DNA of 64,000 nt from Mugil cephalus (GCF_022458985.1 NC_061772.1:9910001-9974000), one strand, 5' to 3'; shown: positions 39,239-53,200, counted from the stretch's first letter. The notes: generated by a model not told the origin, from the letters alone. Program-made: numbers and translations.

Positions 39239-42200
39239 CTACAATAACAGAAACACAGGTTTCAATTTGAGTGTTGGTGCTTTTATCCAGAGTGACTTCA
39301 AATAAGTGTATAAAACTTTCTGTGAATCAGACTGCAGAGAGTTCACGGGAATCAGGAACATCAAGTCAACACTCATTGTTCCTGTGGAAGGACACATGTG
39401 CAAGTGTTCTGTACCTGTTCAAATCCAATTTATGATATAGCTCCAGTGCCTTGCTGAAGTATTTATGTTCACTGTTCAGGGACTCGGCTCTGGCTGCACA
39501 TGTTCCATGTTTGTGCCACTCGTAGCTCCTGTTGAAACAGAAAAACAAGTGGTGAGTTAAACTATTGGACATACAAATTTACGTCTAGGATACACTTCAA
39601 GATATGTACACCTGTTGTATCACGATTTGAAAATTTAAGGTAAGATAACAATGAGTATATCTGCTGCTCTTAAAAATACATGTAGTTGTAGCCATGTTAT
39701 CTCTTGCTCCTGACATTTTAATTCATCTAATTTAGACAAAGCTGAGAAATGAAGAACATATGAGAACGGCATTTTTGTTAAGTGTAATATAAAACATTAT
39801 TACAGTCAGTCACAATAAGGTTTTACTCCCTGCTCTATAGAGAAGTAACACATATTAATATGTACTGTACTACACTTCACACTATTCTACCACCATGTAG
39901 CAGCAAAATCTTCTTGCTAGCACTCGATTTCTGTATTACAAAAAACATACCAGAACTTTGATGACGACGGGTTAAGCAAGTCAGGCCAACTCTTCTCCAT
40001 GTCTGGTAGCAGATCCTGAGAGCACACAGTCAACAACAGACTTGTTTTATTTGTCAGTACATGGTTGTTTACTTCATAACAACCTGAGATCTTAGTGTTG
40101 CAAACTGGTGCTTAGTTCAGCGACAAGAGTGAAATCATTTTTTTTTTAGTTTTACACTTAATAGCAAACACTTGGTCTTAACAGTGTCACAGTGTTATAC
40201 CTCTATTTCAGAAGTGTTGAAATGCCATGATGAATTGCAGTCGTTCCCTTTATCTGGCCTGAAAAACAGAAAGAGTCAAAGTAGGCATTCAGCCAAGCAG
40301 TCGTGACAACAATGAACATTCAATAAGCCACAAGTTGTGTTTTTTTGCCTCTGTAGTGCAACGGTGGATGCATTACATGGCTGCAATAAGACAGTATATT
40401 TACTCTATACCACGTTTTTAGAGCTGTAAGTGTGTAACACACTCCTAAATGATTAAAACGCACACATACCACAGTCCATGTAATGTCCAGTAGCTAATGT
40501 TGGGATGACACTGTTCCATCTGTAATTAAAACAAAAAGAAAAAGGTTTTATTAATATAATAGACAAAGAAATGTATGCTTTTTATTTCAAATAGCAATAG
40601 TCTCTGAACCAGGAGCTACGCAATAAACCCTAAGGAAGTTAGAAAGCGCATGTTTGTTGATACTGTTTTAGAGAAGTTTAGTGTGAGAAGTCCGGTATTG
40701 CACTCTGTCAAATAATACTGACAGGTCAATACAGGCGACATATCAAAAACGTACCCTTGAAATGACGCCCTAAGTGAACAAACAGTACATGATAATTAAG
40801 AAACTTTCCATTCTAATAGCACAATGTTGCAAAATGAAAGCTGTTCTTCTGATACTGTAAAGCATGTGATATAAAACCACACAGCAAGCAACAGCTATGT
40901 GGTTAGAACATTTTCTAACCCATGAGACTCCTTCTCCGTGCAACATACCAAACAGAAAAAGTGCTGCCATTAGCACTAAATAAGGGATGTACATTTTGTC
41001 TTTGCAGTTAAAGAAACCTCCTGTTCTTGTGACCACATGCAGAGGTTGTCTGATCAAACCAGACTGTTGACACAGGCAATCTCATGACCCAGAGGCAGAC
41101 ATCACATGATGTTAAGTTGTTACATTTTAAGTGAGTAATATATACATTCTTCAACAGTCTTAAGCTGAAATAGCCTGTATTTAGCTTTAGCCTGGTGACT
41201 CTTTGTGAAAGAAACCTAACCCTTGTCTGCAAGGACCTCGGACATGTACTCCGAGAGACACAGGAAGATGGACGAACTGTGTGTTTGTTGTCTGACTGTG
41301 GCCTGGCTGCATGTGGATTTCCCGGACCACAGCGTGTCTGTGCCTGGCATTAAGACTCTATGGGCGGACAGGGACATGCTCCTGGGTGTATGAATGAGAT
41401 TTATCTGTAGCAGTTCTGTGAAAAGTGATCCTCATCTTGTCAGCAGCTTCCTGAAAGCCTCCTTTTTAAAATATTGTTGTCACAGGACGTGCAACCAGTT
41501 CTTAAAGCGTTCAATACTTCCCCACCAGGACTGTGGATAACTAATGGGTGTGTTTAATATAGACACACAGAGATTGTAACTGTGTGTTAAGCGCGCTGTG
41601 TTTGTCTTGATACAAGGCTGTTTTGCTTTCTTGAAATTCCTTTTTTGCAATGTACCACAAATCTCCACAATGCAAGGGCAATTTATTCAACAGCTTCACA
41701 GTTATCTAAAATAAGTGTTGAATACCATAACTCGTGTGAAGATTTAGTATATATATTAGAATGCATTAATTTTCACTCGTGTACCTAATGAACTCTGACA
41801 AACAGAACCCCTTTTAAACCATGGCTAACCAGCATTGGTAGACCGTCTCATCTTTTTTCATGCAAAGTGCAAAAGTCTAATGTGATATATTAAACGTCAT
41901 GTTAAAATAAATCAGTAAAGACAGAAAGAAACTCACGGTACAGAAGGTTTCTGGCCAGTGGTGGGTCAGGATCAGTTTGGTCCACATATGGCTGAAATAC
42001 ACACAGTCCTCTTAAGCAATTTGTTCATTATTTACATGAAATAACGGGAATAATTGTTTTAAATTTATCAGACCGGAACAAGAGCAGAACAAAGGGCAGA
42101 GCTCACCAGAGCGTTTACCTTTCTATTAATGTCTATATACAGTATGTTAAATATTTTTTCTGTACTTACGGTGATGAAATCACAAAGGCAGAGGAAAAGG

Positions 42201-42240
42201 CTGCTGCTAGGCAGACCAGGAGAAGAGAGGCGAGCCTCAT
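38668..42240 (-). CDS. rnaset2: Ribonuclease T2 (9 coding exons, complete)
   Basis: Secreted/lysosomal acid endoribonuclease that cleaves single-stranded RNA through 2',3'-cyclic phosphates. Nine exons join in frame to 242 codons (human RNASET2 is 256). The start ATG at 42,240 opens a signal peptide (MRLASLLLVCLAAAF). Both family active-site segments are intact: CAS I HHWPETFC (exon 2) and CAS II YEWHKHGTC (exon 6), supplying the catalytic His and Glu residues. The YWTLHGLWP segment and paired cysteines are present. Three N-glycosylation sequons (NIS, NSS, NTS) lie between CAS I and CAS II. It sits upstream of rps6ka2 in the same orientation, as on human 6q27, and head-to-head with the myomesin gene. 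Exon coordinates are in the block entries. Confidence 0.95.
39415..40519 (-). CDS. rnaset2: rnaset2: central exons with CAS II
   Basis: Exons 40,470-40,519 (HPNISYWTLHGL), 40,201-40,258 (WPDKGNDCNSSW), 39,951-40,015 (LLPDMEKSWPDLL) and 39,415-39,528 (YEWHKHGTCAAR onward). The Glu, Lys and His of EWHKHGTC are the second catalytic cluster. Human RNASET2 has EWEKHGTC, so only the non-catalytic position differs. Confidence 0.93.
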
Positions 42241-42247
42241 GACTGGC
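41937..42247 (-). CDS. rnaset2: rnaset2: signal peptide exon and CAS I exon
   Basis: The first coding exon is 42,170-42,247; the acceptor TTTCAG lies just above, 7 UTR bases precede the ATG, and 71 coding bases follow. The next exon is 41,937-41,991, with HMWTKLILTHHWPETFC. The His of HHWPE corresponds to the first catalytic histidine of the T2 family. Confidence 0.93.
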
Positions 42248-43286
42248 CTGAAACAAGGTAATAGATTTGTCAGTGAATCCCTTCTTCTATACAGAACCCA
42301 TGAGTGAAGATCAGACGGACAGAAGCATTTGCAACATTTAAACTATGGAGGAACAAAACTATCAAAATAATGAATTCATAAACACACTACACAAGTAAAT
42401 AAATATGAAAATGAATGCACAAAAACATTTTTATATTTAGTGAAGGTGATATGCATTTAAATTTAAGTTTATATTTGTTTATATATTTATTTTTTCACTT
42501 TTATATACCCACTTATTTATATTTTTTATGTTACATTTCTTAAGTGTCAACATCTATGTTTAATATATTAATAATTTATATTTAGTATAATAATACTGTT
42601 TTTGGTGCATGTAATGGAATAATCTTTGACAATTGTACCGCAATTAATTTACAATAACACGTAGGAGTGGAGGAAGTGGGTGACAATGAAATCCTCACTT
42701 CTTCATTGTGCAATCATCAGCAAAACTCGTGAAATGCAGAAGGAAACGTCACACACAAGGTATATTACCTGGGCTAGTTCTGCTAAGTCGGGCCGTTTAT
42801 TTTCCATTAGTCATAGAAAAAACATTTCGTTAACTTACTTTCGAACAAATTAATGATCGACATTTTAGAGGCAATACAAAAGGGCAAACCGAGCAGCAAA
42901 ACCACACTGCAGTTCACAGTGACGCAGGGAAAAACATTCACGAATTAACATAGATGATAGTTTTATGTTTAAGAAACGTCAGCTCTTATTAACAAACTGA
43001 CTATTTTGAACGCAAGGAGCACAAGAAGTGTTTTTCTGAAGCAAACATGAACTTTAAGTTACGCTACACTCCGTCTCCCGGTTACTAAAAACGTTAGCTC
43101 AGCCTAGCTCGGTCAGTAACGGCAGTTGGAAAGTAGCCAGTAAACATCAGCGTTTAACAACTGAAGCTTCGGCAACAGCAAACTATTAGAGAGAAAAACA
43201 CAACGAACCGATAATAACACCGAACTGCAATTTTAACCTACCAGCGCGTTGGTTTGAATAAAAGCAAAGTTTATATTTTTCTCACC

Positions 43287-43330
43287 TCGTACCGTCTGTG
43301 CTGCAACGAAGACTTGTAAGAGTTTCACGA
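43287..43330 (-). other. rnaset2: rnaset2 5' non-coding exon (3' boundary supported)
   Basis: A clean donor (GTACGAG|GTGAGA) at 43,287/43,286 faces the acceptor at 42,248, giving an intron of about 1.04 kb in the 5' UTR. The upstream limit of this exon and the transcription start are not determined. Sequence above 43,330 is the likely promoter. Confidence 0.6.
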
Positions 43331-45493
43331 ACGCCAAGCAGTTTCTTGTCTGGGTAACTAGGTTAGTGCACCGGACGTGGTGTCAGGGGCAGGGTACCAA
43401 ACAAGGCACAGTCTGTTGTTATGTACCAAAGCCACTCCACTACCAACTACCTGCCTGGCTGTTCAGCTATGGTTCAGCCCTACACATGGTTCATCCAATC
43501 CTGAACGTCGCACAGCTCATACGTCATCACGCAGTCAAAATGGGTGGCTTGATTCGTTGTACACTCCCTACCGGCTGATACTTGTCCTTAATAAATAAAT
43601 GTATACTGTCGTCCCTCACAGATAGTTTGAACGCCCGAAGTACCTCAGTACACTTTATTAGGTGAAAATAATTAGGTCATATTTTGAGTCATTAGAGAGG
43701 AGGTTACAATAAAATTAGATAAATTAAAGACCACGCCACACAGGGGGAATGTTTTTACAAGCATGTAGCATAAATATCAGGTTTCCACCTAATATGCACT
43801 GACCAGCTTTTTTAAGAAGTAAGTAGGGGACTATAGATGATTAAAAGACTAACACAGATTTAGTAATTAGGTAGTAGGTTGCTGAAAATGTTGATCAATG
43901 TGGTCATCAAACTGCTTTGTTATTCTGCTGTGTTTTTAACCTTGAGAAAAGCTCTTGATGATAGGATGGATGTGCACACTTGGACTGTACTAACAACCTA
44001 CTGGGAGATTTACTCTACATTATCTCTGATACACGGCTCTGCCCCTTTGTCCCTCTGTGCATTAATTCCTGCAGTTAAGGACATCAGTGAAAAGACACTG
44101 AAATAAAGGAATACTTCATCTTGCTCTGTCTCCAGGGACATTATGCCAAAAAAGTGTTGACTAAAAAAGTCCAGATTTCATAAGAGGCAGAGATTAATCA
44201 CACAGTATGTTCTCGACTTTAAAAATATTTTGTCTTGTCACACTGCCAGTCAGCAGCATGATGCACTAAAATAATCTCCGAGCCTTGGTAACATCCTGTA
44301 CTACTACATGACCAATAGGGGGCTTTTTTTCCATGACAGGTAGATGTCTCTCCCGACCCACACAAAGCCAGGAAGAGAAAACAGATGTTACAACAGACCA
44401 CAACAGTAGAGTGACCATTGCATTGACTAAATTAAGCCTGTAAACCTTTTGTCACACGGAGTTTTTCACATCTGCCAAGCTTTAAAACACACAGCGACCC
44501 AATTCACTGTAAAATTGAATACAGTTCTATTTGGCTCAAATACTAACAGTAATTTGTTTAAACAATTTATGCATGCTTGAGAATACTTGCATCCAATTTG
44601 TCCATTTAAAAGTGTGCAATTATAAAATGTTTCTGGGTGGATGATTAAAAAAAACACAATACATTTCCCAAACTGTGTCCTGCTTTGTCTCCAAAATACA
44701 CCAATCCTCATTTGACTTTCTCTCCGTTCGTGAACTTGGTGTGCACCGGTATGCTGGCGCTCTTACTGGAGACTCTCTTCTGTGACTGTGCAGAAGTATA
44801 TTTCACCTTTAACAAAACAGCATCCGCCTTTTTCACTCTTCACCTTCTGCCTACTCCACTCATACGTCACGCACACTCCTCCCCGAGGCCCCGCATCCTT
44901 CCAATCGCACTATCTTTCCTTTGCTCAAATGTAACACCATGCTGTACGCCATGTTGTCTCAGATGTGAAATGCGCCTCACAGCTCCTTCACTGTGTCAGG
45001 AATAGTCTAGCTGTAACTGTAGCTAGTCTTATAAATAGGCCCTGGCCAAAGTTCAGCAAGTGACAGTATCTCAAGATGTGTCAGATAAAGAACGCTCTTC
45101 AGAGTGTGAAGGCGTATGCTGTTTAAGTTCTGGGATACTGCCACAGCTACTATGTATACATGTGATTTCTATTCAGTGACAATGCCATTGTGTGGGCTAA
45201 ATTAAATTGACTGGCTCACCGTGCAACTCGAGAAAGCTCATCATGCGAGCTAAAAACGTTCCTTGTAAAGGTGCGGCACTGCCCCTCCATCACATGTCCA
45301 CGGTCAGATTCTTAGCATTGTCTGGACCAGCTGTTACACTTGAATCACCAGTTGTTTAGCATATGTTAATAGGATAAGACACCAGAAACCAGCAGAAAGG
45401 CTGAGGGGGCCTTCAATAAAAACAAGACTAAGTACATTTTGTTCATCAAATAGTTCACTGGTTGTAATGGCCACAAGTCTTGAAGGATACTGG
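43331..45493. other. Head-to-head intergenic spacer (rnaset2 / myomesin)
   Basis: About 2.1 kb between two divergent genes. I see no coding exon. A CAGCTG E-box lies at 45,328-45,333, about 170 bases above the MEF2/CArG cluster. The rest has ordinary composition; a 106-codon plus-strand frame at 44,685-45,005 has no domain signature. Confidence 0.6.
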
Positions 45494-45525
45494 TTATATA
45501 TAGGCAGCTCTCTCTCCTTATAAGG
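45494..45525 (+). promoter_or_regulatory. Muscle promoter core: MEF2/TATA-like site and CArG box
   Basis: TTATATATAG at 45,494-45,503 fits the MEF2 consensus YTAWWWWTAR and could also act as a TATA element. CCTTATAAGG at 45,516-45,525 is a perfect, self-complementary CArG box (CC-W6-GG), the SRF site. The pair sits directly before the non-coding first exon of a sarcomeric gene, which is where SRF/MEF2 control is expected. Binding is inferred from sequence. Confidence 0.7.
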
Positions 45526-45654
45526 CCTCAGGGAGAGGCAGGTGGGGGACGGTTGGAGACGGGTGGTGGTTTTGTTGGCCTGGTACTTGGTTTAGGCTGA
45601 CTCCCTGCGGATTCAGGCTGACAACCGAAGTCGTTGCAAAGGGAATCTCAAGGG
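45526..45654 (+). other. Myomesin 5' non-coding exon 1
   Basis: About 130 bases with no ATG in any frame, ending in a strong donor (AAGGG|GTAAGA). The start is approximate, placed after the CArG/TATA-like cluster. Splicing to 50,222 would put the first ATG 10 bases into exon 2. Exon identity is inferred from promoter, donor and lack of ATG. Confidence 0.55.
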
Positions 45655-47987
45655 GTAAGAAAAATAATTTAAAATCCTTTTTGTTTTGTTTTAATTCTGC
45701 TCACATCTCTTCTGTAGCATCACATTAAAATTCTACCTTTGCTTCAAATGTGGTAGATGGGAACAGTGGAGTGGAGTTATAGGCACAGCCAAGTGTTTTT
45801 CTGTCCTTAGCCACAGCTAGTGATACTTGAAGTGATGAACGACAGATTATACCAATAACGAGGGATTGTGATCAATCTTGAATAAAGAAGTAATCAACAG
45901 GGGGCTTATTTCAACCCTTTGTTGGTCACTCATGTATTCGTCACTTGTTTTGTCTTGGACTAAATACACAGTGTCTTCGTGTGTTTATCACAGTAAAGCT
46001 CAAAGTAGTCAAAACAGATTCTGTATTGATGGTCCAAATTGGCAAGAGAGTTGTTATTGATTGTGCTGTTCAAGGAATTTGTATATGTTGACTTAATGTA
46101 AACTTCCCCTCATTTAAATGTTGGATAACAAAGATTTTGGTATTATTTTGGTCATCAATTCTATTATCACTAGTTATTGCATAGGGAGTATTTGGGTAGA
46201 AAATGTTTTTGGTCAAGCTGCAGAATTTCAGAGGCTTGTACGGTTATGGCTCAGGATTTCTGAGGGTTACTGTTACAGATGCAGGGGCTCGGGTGTCATT
46301 TGGCTGACGTTAGTGTGGTTACAGTATGGGTCCGATTGGACAGAGGCACTGAGATGTAGGGCTGATGGCACTGGAATATGACCTGCCTGCAATAACCACT
46401 TTTCCTGAAGGGAGGTATGTTAGGATAAAGTGAGACCTCAGTGAGTTTATTAATGCAGCTCTACAACGTGTTTGAAAGGAGTGAGAAGCAAAGTGAAGCA
46501 TGTGAACATTTCTCTTTGTTCCATTAATTAATTAAAACATAAAGTAATCGAGCCTAAACTTGAATGTATGTCAAGTTCAGTTATTCCACTACATACCCAG
46601 ATGGGTCAAATGAGATCTAAACTGTTAGTATTGACCTCAGAGGTCAGAGGTTAGAGGCCGGGGGTTAAGGCATTATAGTTTCACTGCTCTGGTAGGTTGT
46701 CTCCTTGACTGACAGATTTGGGGCATTAGAAGTGAGTTAAACACTCCAATGATAATGGTTATGACACTGGAGCTACGGAGAGAGTTTCATATTTGTGGAA
46801 ATAGGAATATCTTCGCCAGTGCAGCAGGTCTAAGTAGCTTCAGGTTGAGGCCGGCCAGGGGAAATTGCTTCATGTTTCATCTGACCTTATTTCTATGGGG
46901 TGATGTAAGGCATTTATATGCCACCATGTGTGCATGATGTAAGACAAAGTTATGCATTTCCTTTGGCTTCTGTGCTGTAAGACACTTTTTTTTTAAACAC
47001 CCAGCTAACGACGAAGGGAATACCAGAAATAGAATGCTGTCATTGCCTAAAAGCAAAATACTTTAAACTGATTTCAGTGTCCCCAAAATGATCTATCACT
47101 TATGATGATGATTAAAATTGAGATTTTCATAAAACGTACAAAAGTATCAGAGTGTGCCTGGCAGTGTTTCCCTTTATTTTTTTTATCAATACATATAGAA
47201 TAAAATAAGTAATGGATTGACAATTTTGATGGAAGAAGTTCACTCCTTCCTGTTATGCTGTTTTGTTTACTGGGAAGCAGCAACACTCAATATAGCGCAC
47301 AAGGCGCTCGCATTGTCAAGACAATCTTTGGCATAACTGTACAGCCAGTTGCTATATTTATACAGTACTTATCCAGCAATAGTCTTTGTCTATGCCTTTT
47401 GTTTATATGTACATTCATGTGTGTGTTGCTGATGTCTGTAAATCAGTATGGTGTCACCCTGTCTGTGCTGGGTGGAAATAAGCTGTGTTTGTCTGTGTGT
47501 GCCCTTGGATGTGTGTTGGAGTGTTGCCTCTCCCATGTGTCCAAATTCCTGAAGGGCTTATCATTTTGTAGGGGGCGAGTAAACACAAACTATTGCTCAT
47601 TATTTTTGTCGCACACTGGTTGTCACACACTACTCCTCAGCATTAACTACTTGATTCTTCAGACTGCGTCTACTTTCAGAAGCTCCTTCAAATATATTTC
47701 AGGGTTGGTGGTCCTAGTGTCTGCGTCTTTTCCTGTTGTGATTTGTAAGTGACTATATACTGTGTACGGTACCATGTCAGTCTGTGTGTTTGTCTGTTAC
47801 TGGTCCAACAGGTCAGTATCTACAGTGTCACCATGTCAGTGTGGCTCAAACGTGGAAGTTACAACCATGAATACCACCACAAACAGAGCAAATATGTGGT
47901 TAAAGAATACAGCAGGTACAGGAGACGCTCTGATGCTCATGTTAACTAAAGCTAACGAATCCCTTAGATAGACCTAATATTAATAAC

Positions 47988-48046
47988 CTCATCTCATCTC
48001 ATCCCATCTCATCCCATATCATCTTTTACTAGCGCTTATCCTCACT
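47988..48046 (+). repeat. CATCTCATCCC tandem repeat with dispersed-repeat tail
   Basis: Several CATCTCATCYCAT units followed by TTTTACTAGCGCTTATCC, the truncated end of a dispersed repeat common in teleosts and related to the fragment at 59,232-59,302. Lies in myomesin intron 1. Confidence 0.6.
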
Positions 48047-50221
48047 ATATTAATAACCTATTAATGTTATTACTAATGGTAGTGTTTAATAGCAGTAAGC
48101 TTGCTTCCAAAGTAGCCTACTACAACAGAGGTGAGGCTTATCTGCTTACCACAGAGCTAACTTCAACACTAAACTAACCTTAAGCTCAACCCCATGTAAG
48201 GTTTCTACAATATACATAGATGTAGTTTTTTTTTTTAAAGCTTTAGATGCTGTCTAAACATTCTTGCAGCAACAGTTCTGTACTGGACTGGCATTGGGCA
48301 TTTTCAATTATTTGAGGCATAGAACCAATAATTTAAATTCACTAGCTTGAGGGCTCGAACAACTTCCCTGAAGGTTGGTCTAGGAGGGCTCCATTTGGAA
48401 CTTATGATTATCCAGCACAGATCTATTTTCAAATTGTTAGGGTAGTCATTATGCGGTAATGGAGAGTAACAACGTTATAGCGCTTCTTTGTATCAGCTGA
48501 AACCTACCCCCTAATGCAATCTAAATGCTGTGCAGCCATACTCATATTTTGAAGAAATAAGTCTGGCTTCATCAGGCTTTTTTTTTTTGTTGTGTTATAA
48601 TTTAGCGTTGTTGCTTTTCACTACTTACCACATTAAAAAGTCTTATTCTTGCTGTTGCGCACTCATTCTTGCTTGTTTCATATTTTTGCAAGTATGCATT
48701 TAAATGGCTTTCCATGAAAGCCTTTTTTCCATGATTCATCTTCAAGTCAAGTAAGTGTGTGTACAATGTGGCTATGAATAATAAATGACTGACTGATTTC
48801 CTGATCAGTTGTAAGGCACCGGTTGTCACATCATATGTCTGCATACAAGAAAAAAAAAAGGCACAGAGTCAAGTAGAGTATCCAAACACATGATGTCTGG
48901 TATTCTCAGTGGAGGGTGGTTTATACCTGCTCTCCTCTATAGGGCTGTGTTACTTGAGTAAACCCACAAAGCAGAGACAGTATTCTGCCTGTCATACCTC
49001 AACCTCGCAACCACTTGTAATTTAAATTCAAAGATGTTTGGACCTTTGGATGACCTCTTCTTCTTCTCTTAATAATTGCTTTGCATTGCTCGTCTTGCTT
49101 AAGTGTCATCTTGATGGCAGATCACAACAACAACTGCTTTGTCTGCTGCAGCAGTCTGCTTCAACATCCCTGTGACTTTCTGGACTACAGTGAAGCACTG
49201 AGGTTACTCCTGGCCTGAAGGCTTTGTGGACAACCCCAATGCACAGCACAGGCTACTTGTTATTGTTGACTGCAACCCTGATGAACATCTCTAGATCTCT
49301 GACAATGGCAGATTACAGCTTCTAGCCCTGGGGAGCCTCTTATGTGCTGTGCCTTCAGTGTGCTAAATATATATATAAAAAAATGCCTAAAAAGAAAATG
49401 AGGAGGGTGTTATTAATCAAGGTCCTCACATGTCTTATGTTTTTCTTTAAAACTGATATGTCATCCTTAAAGGTCCTTAAATGTTATAAAATTAACTGGT
49501 ATGCACACAACAATTCACTCAATTGGACAAACCTTCCGGAAGGCTCAAGCTAAGACTATAATCTCAAACACAGCAAATAGACATCTTCTAATTTACTTTC
49601 TTAAAAGGCTTCTTGCATGTTATCAGTGAACACACTTGTAGTATTGTCTTGTTGGCATCATGGAAGAGGTCAAAAGCATGGGGCTTCAATATTTCACTTT
49701 TAAAGTCTGTTGGAGGGATAAACACCTTTATGGAAACTGAGTGAATACACACACATACAGCAAACCACTACACTTGTCACAATTCCACTACTTAAGTTTT
49801 CATTAATGCTCTGTTGGGGTATAATAGCTCATGAAAGTAGCAGGTGGGTTTGGTCAGTTAGAGCCGATTAATGAGGACTGACTTCACAGTGCTGCCTGAC
49901 AGAGAACTGTGCGCAGGCCAACACAGCAAGACCTCAGAAAAGAACAAAGCAGACGCCAAGCCAACACTGGATTCAGCCTGCTGCACATATCTGAGAGACA
50001 AAACTCACACAGTGAATCCACAATTGCATGAGCCATCTTCTACAAACTTACTGCGAAGGGTGCTGGGGCAGGAATTCACCCATAGAACACATCTTTAGCA
50101 TTTTAACAAATGCTTCATAGTCCATCGATATTAAATGAGAATTTAGTCAGTTCACAGCCTATTGGGGTAAACACGATTTTAATCATTTTACAAGCATAAC
50201 TGACTCATTGTTTGTCTTTAG

Positions 50222-53200
50222 CTCTGAGGCGATGGAGGAAAGATATGAGCACAAAACAAAAGCTCGCATCCAGGAGGTGGTAAGTATCTACTAATACTCA
50301 TTATCCAAACTTAAGACTGTACCTTACTTCATATGACGGTTATGGCATTTTGTGCGCAATGTTTTATTTTCACATGTGGATTTTATTAATGCCAGTGCAA
50401 TGTAATTTGGTATAGGCTAGTGTGATGTAGAAACGTGTGTGAGAAAGAAGAAGGCATTATTAATATGTTTACTGCTATCCCTGTTTTTTCTTGTTTAGGT
50501 AAGCACCAAGATGGCTCAAAAATATGTACGTGAGGAGCCCATGATCAGGGGACCGCAGTTCCTGGTCAGACTCAGATCACACACTGTGTATGAAAACACT
50601 CCCATCAAGCTCTTCTGTACTGTCGAAGGATTCCCCATGCCTGTTGTCAAATGGTGGGTATGAACTAAAAAGTTTACGATGATAATGTTACCCAACCATA
50701 CACTATGTTCTTAAAGCAGTGAGATGTTAGTAGATCTTAGTTGTTAAGTTGTGTTAAATAATATTGTTTATTATAGTTCCATATGTCTGGGTGCATGTGA
50801 GCTATGATTTTCCTTTTCCTTAAAGGTATAAAGAGGGTGTGATCCTGGACATGTCCTCTGGAAGGTACTTGGTTGAATCCAAAGGTGGAACTCATTCCCT
50901 GGAGATCATGAGGTACAGTCCAAGAAGAGTTTTCCATTAGTAGAAGCATTTGATAACGAGGATTTTCATATTAAAGGGACACTCCACCAGTTGTAGGCAA
51001 AAAGGTCAGTTTACTAGTCAGAATGAACCACTTGTGACATCACCAAAAGGATTGCTAATCACTATTTTGAAGCACAAAGTGGGTAGGTGCAGCCGCCATC
51101 GTAACTTGGCAGTGCCTATCTCCACCTAACTCCTGATGTCAGTGTGTTTGTTGATTAGAGAGAGTAAAACAACTTATTTCTCTCTTCTTGCACTATTTAT
51201 TGTAATATAATTATGCATGCATGGACCTCGTCTGTTCAGCTAACCTTGGCTAACCTCCCAGAATGGGATGATTTTCTAAAGTTCCACAGCATTATTTGAT
51301 TCATATGCCTCTCACTCTTCCTCTCCTTATCACCTGGTGTCCACGCCAGTCTTCTCCCTGTCTCCTTACAACTGTGTGACTCCCTCCTTTGCTACTATTT
51401 TATCTCTTCAGAACAGCTCCTCATTATTTTCTATTATGCCACACAACTCCATTGTATCTTTTCACTCTGCCCTGTCCTTGTCAGCTGATCAGCTATCAGC
51501 CCTTTCCAAGTAACACTTATACAAGGTCGGTGCTTCTCATCCTTGTCATTATCTAGGACTCCATTCTCTATTCTGATTGCATAAATGCTAGCAATGCTGA
51601 TATAAGCACTTTGAAACACAATCTAAAATGTATCTTCACTCAAGAAAAGAATTCTAACACTAATTCAATAATGGCCATGAGTGGAGCTGAGGCATGTAGC
51701 AAAAACTGGCTACACACTAAATTATGCAGAGCTTTAAGGCTTAATATCATTTCAAGGAGAGAATTGTATACAAATGTGACCCTTGTGCAGCTATCATGAA
51801 TTCGGGGAAAATTGCACACTTCACCATGGAGCCTCTAGTTGTCGTTTGAGGAACTGCAGTTCTTGGCCCTACCTTGCAAAGTTATCATATGTGGAGGTTA
51901 CGGCTATGTCAAGACAGGTTAAGTAAAAGATGATATTGGGTTGCATTATGTCACTTGCAAGCTCTAATGCTTTGTTAGGAAATACTCGTGTTTCTGTACA
52001 GTATTTAAACAGCTACAATGCTAAATCACTGGATTGACCTTGAACTACAGAACAACCTGATGAACACAGCACAGGCACAGGAAAAGGGCTGATTGTTATT
52101 GTAACATAGTGACTGTTTGGTTATCACACACTGGTATAGAAAATGACCAAAATTGACTTTGCGAATTGACATGACATGACAATATTACTACTGCAGTGTT
52201 CTGTTTTCTTTATAATGCAGCACCAGGCCACTGTACTGACAGACCAGCTCTGGCTGAAGGAAACATCATGAAACATCACAGAATTTCTCAGATTTTTTTG
52301 TCAGCTGACCGTGTGGGTAAAGGCTGTGCGGTTACAGTCGCGGGACCAGAGTATATCCCACTCTCCTTCCAGTCTTTGGAAGCTCAGCTGTTCAAGTGCT
52401 GACCTCAGTGCTATGTGATACTCCAGGATTCTTTCAGTCATCACTCTTTCCCTGGATCCAATCCCTTCCTTCTGCCAGTTACTTACACACAGTTCAGCCA
52501 ACAGATATTACTCCATGTAGAAGATCACTCCTCATCAGTCTCTCAAGTGTTCTTGAACTCAGATAGATACAGTAAACTACCCTCCACACTTCCAAAGCTG
52601 TGTGTGATGCTCTGTGTTCTTTCTAAATAGCAGAATGGTCAAAATGGCAGCCAACATGAAAGGGTTTAAAAATAGATCGGGAGAATTCAAAGGATGAGGA
52701 CGAATCTATTTTGAATTACAAATTACCAGAAGCTTGACATAATTTTAAGCCACACTCGTGACAGACAGAGAAAATGTAGAATCCCCATTCCCCCAGCCTC
52801 TCTGCTTGAGATCCTTACACTGCAAAACCACACATTCCACAATTTATGACTACGATCCTCTAATAATAATACATTTGCTGCCCTCCCTCGGTTTTTTCCA
52901 GAAACTGACCCCAACTAATTATGTCAATGTCATCTTCTCATGACTTCATCAGTCAATGCATTCTGCACATGGTGAAAGTCCCATGTCAGCTGATACTGGG
53001 GTAACATGAGGTTGTGAAAAAGGTGGTACAAGGTGAGACAGAAAAAACTCCGAAGAAATTAGAGGACAGAGAGAAAATAAAACGGAGGCAATGATACTGT
53101 CCACTGGCAGGCAACAAATGTGTGGCATGTAGACGTTCTGTCTGCGTTTCTCAAACCATAAAAGCAGTTTTACATATTGTCACTCTCTGTGAACTGCAGT

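Noticed and set aside
47255..47752. 165-codon plus-strand frame in myomesin intron 1
   Set aside because: Rich in Cys/Leu/Ser from TGTG-like sequence; no similarity to the myomesin N-terminus and no acceptor/donor pair to link it to exon 2.
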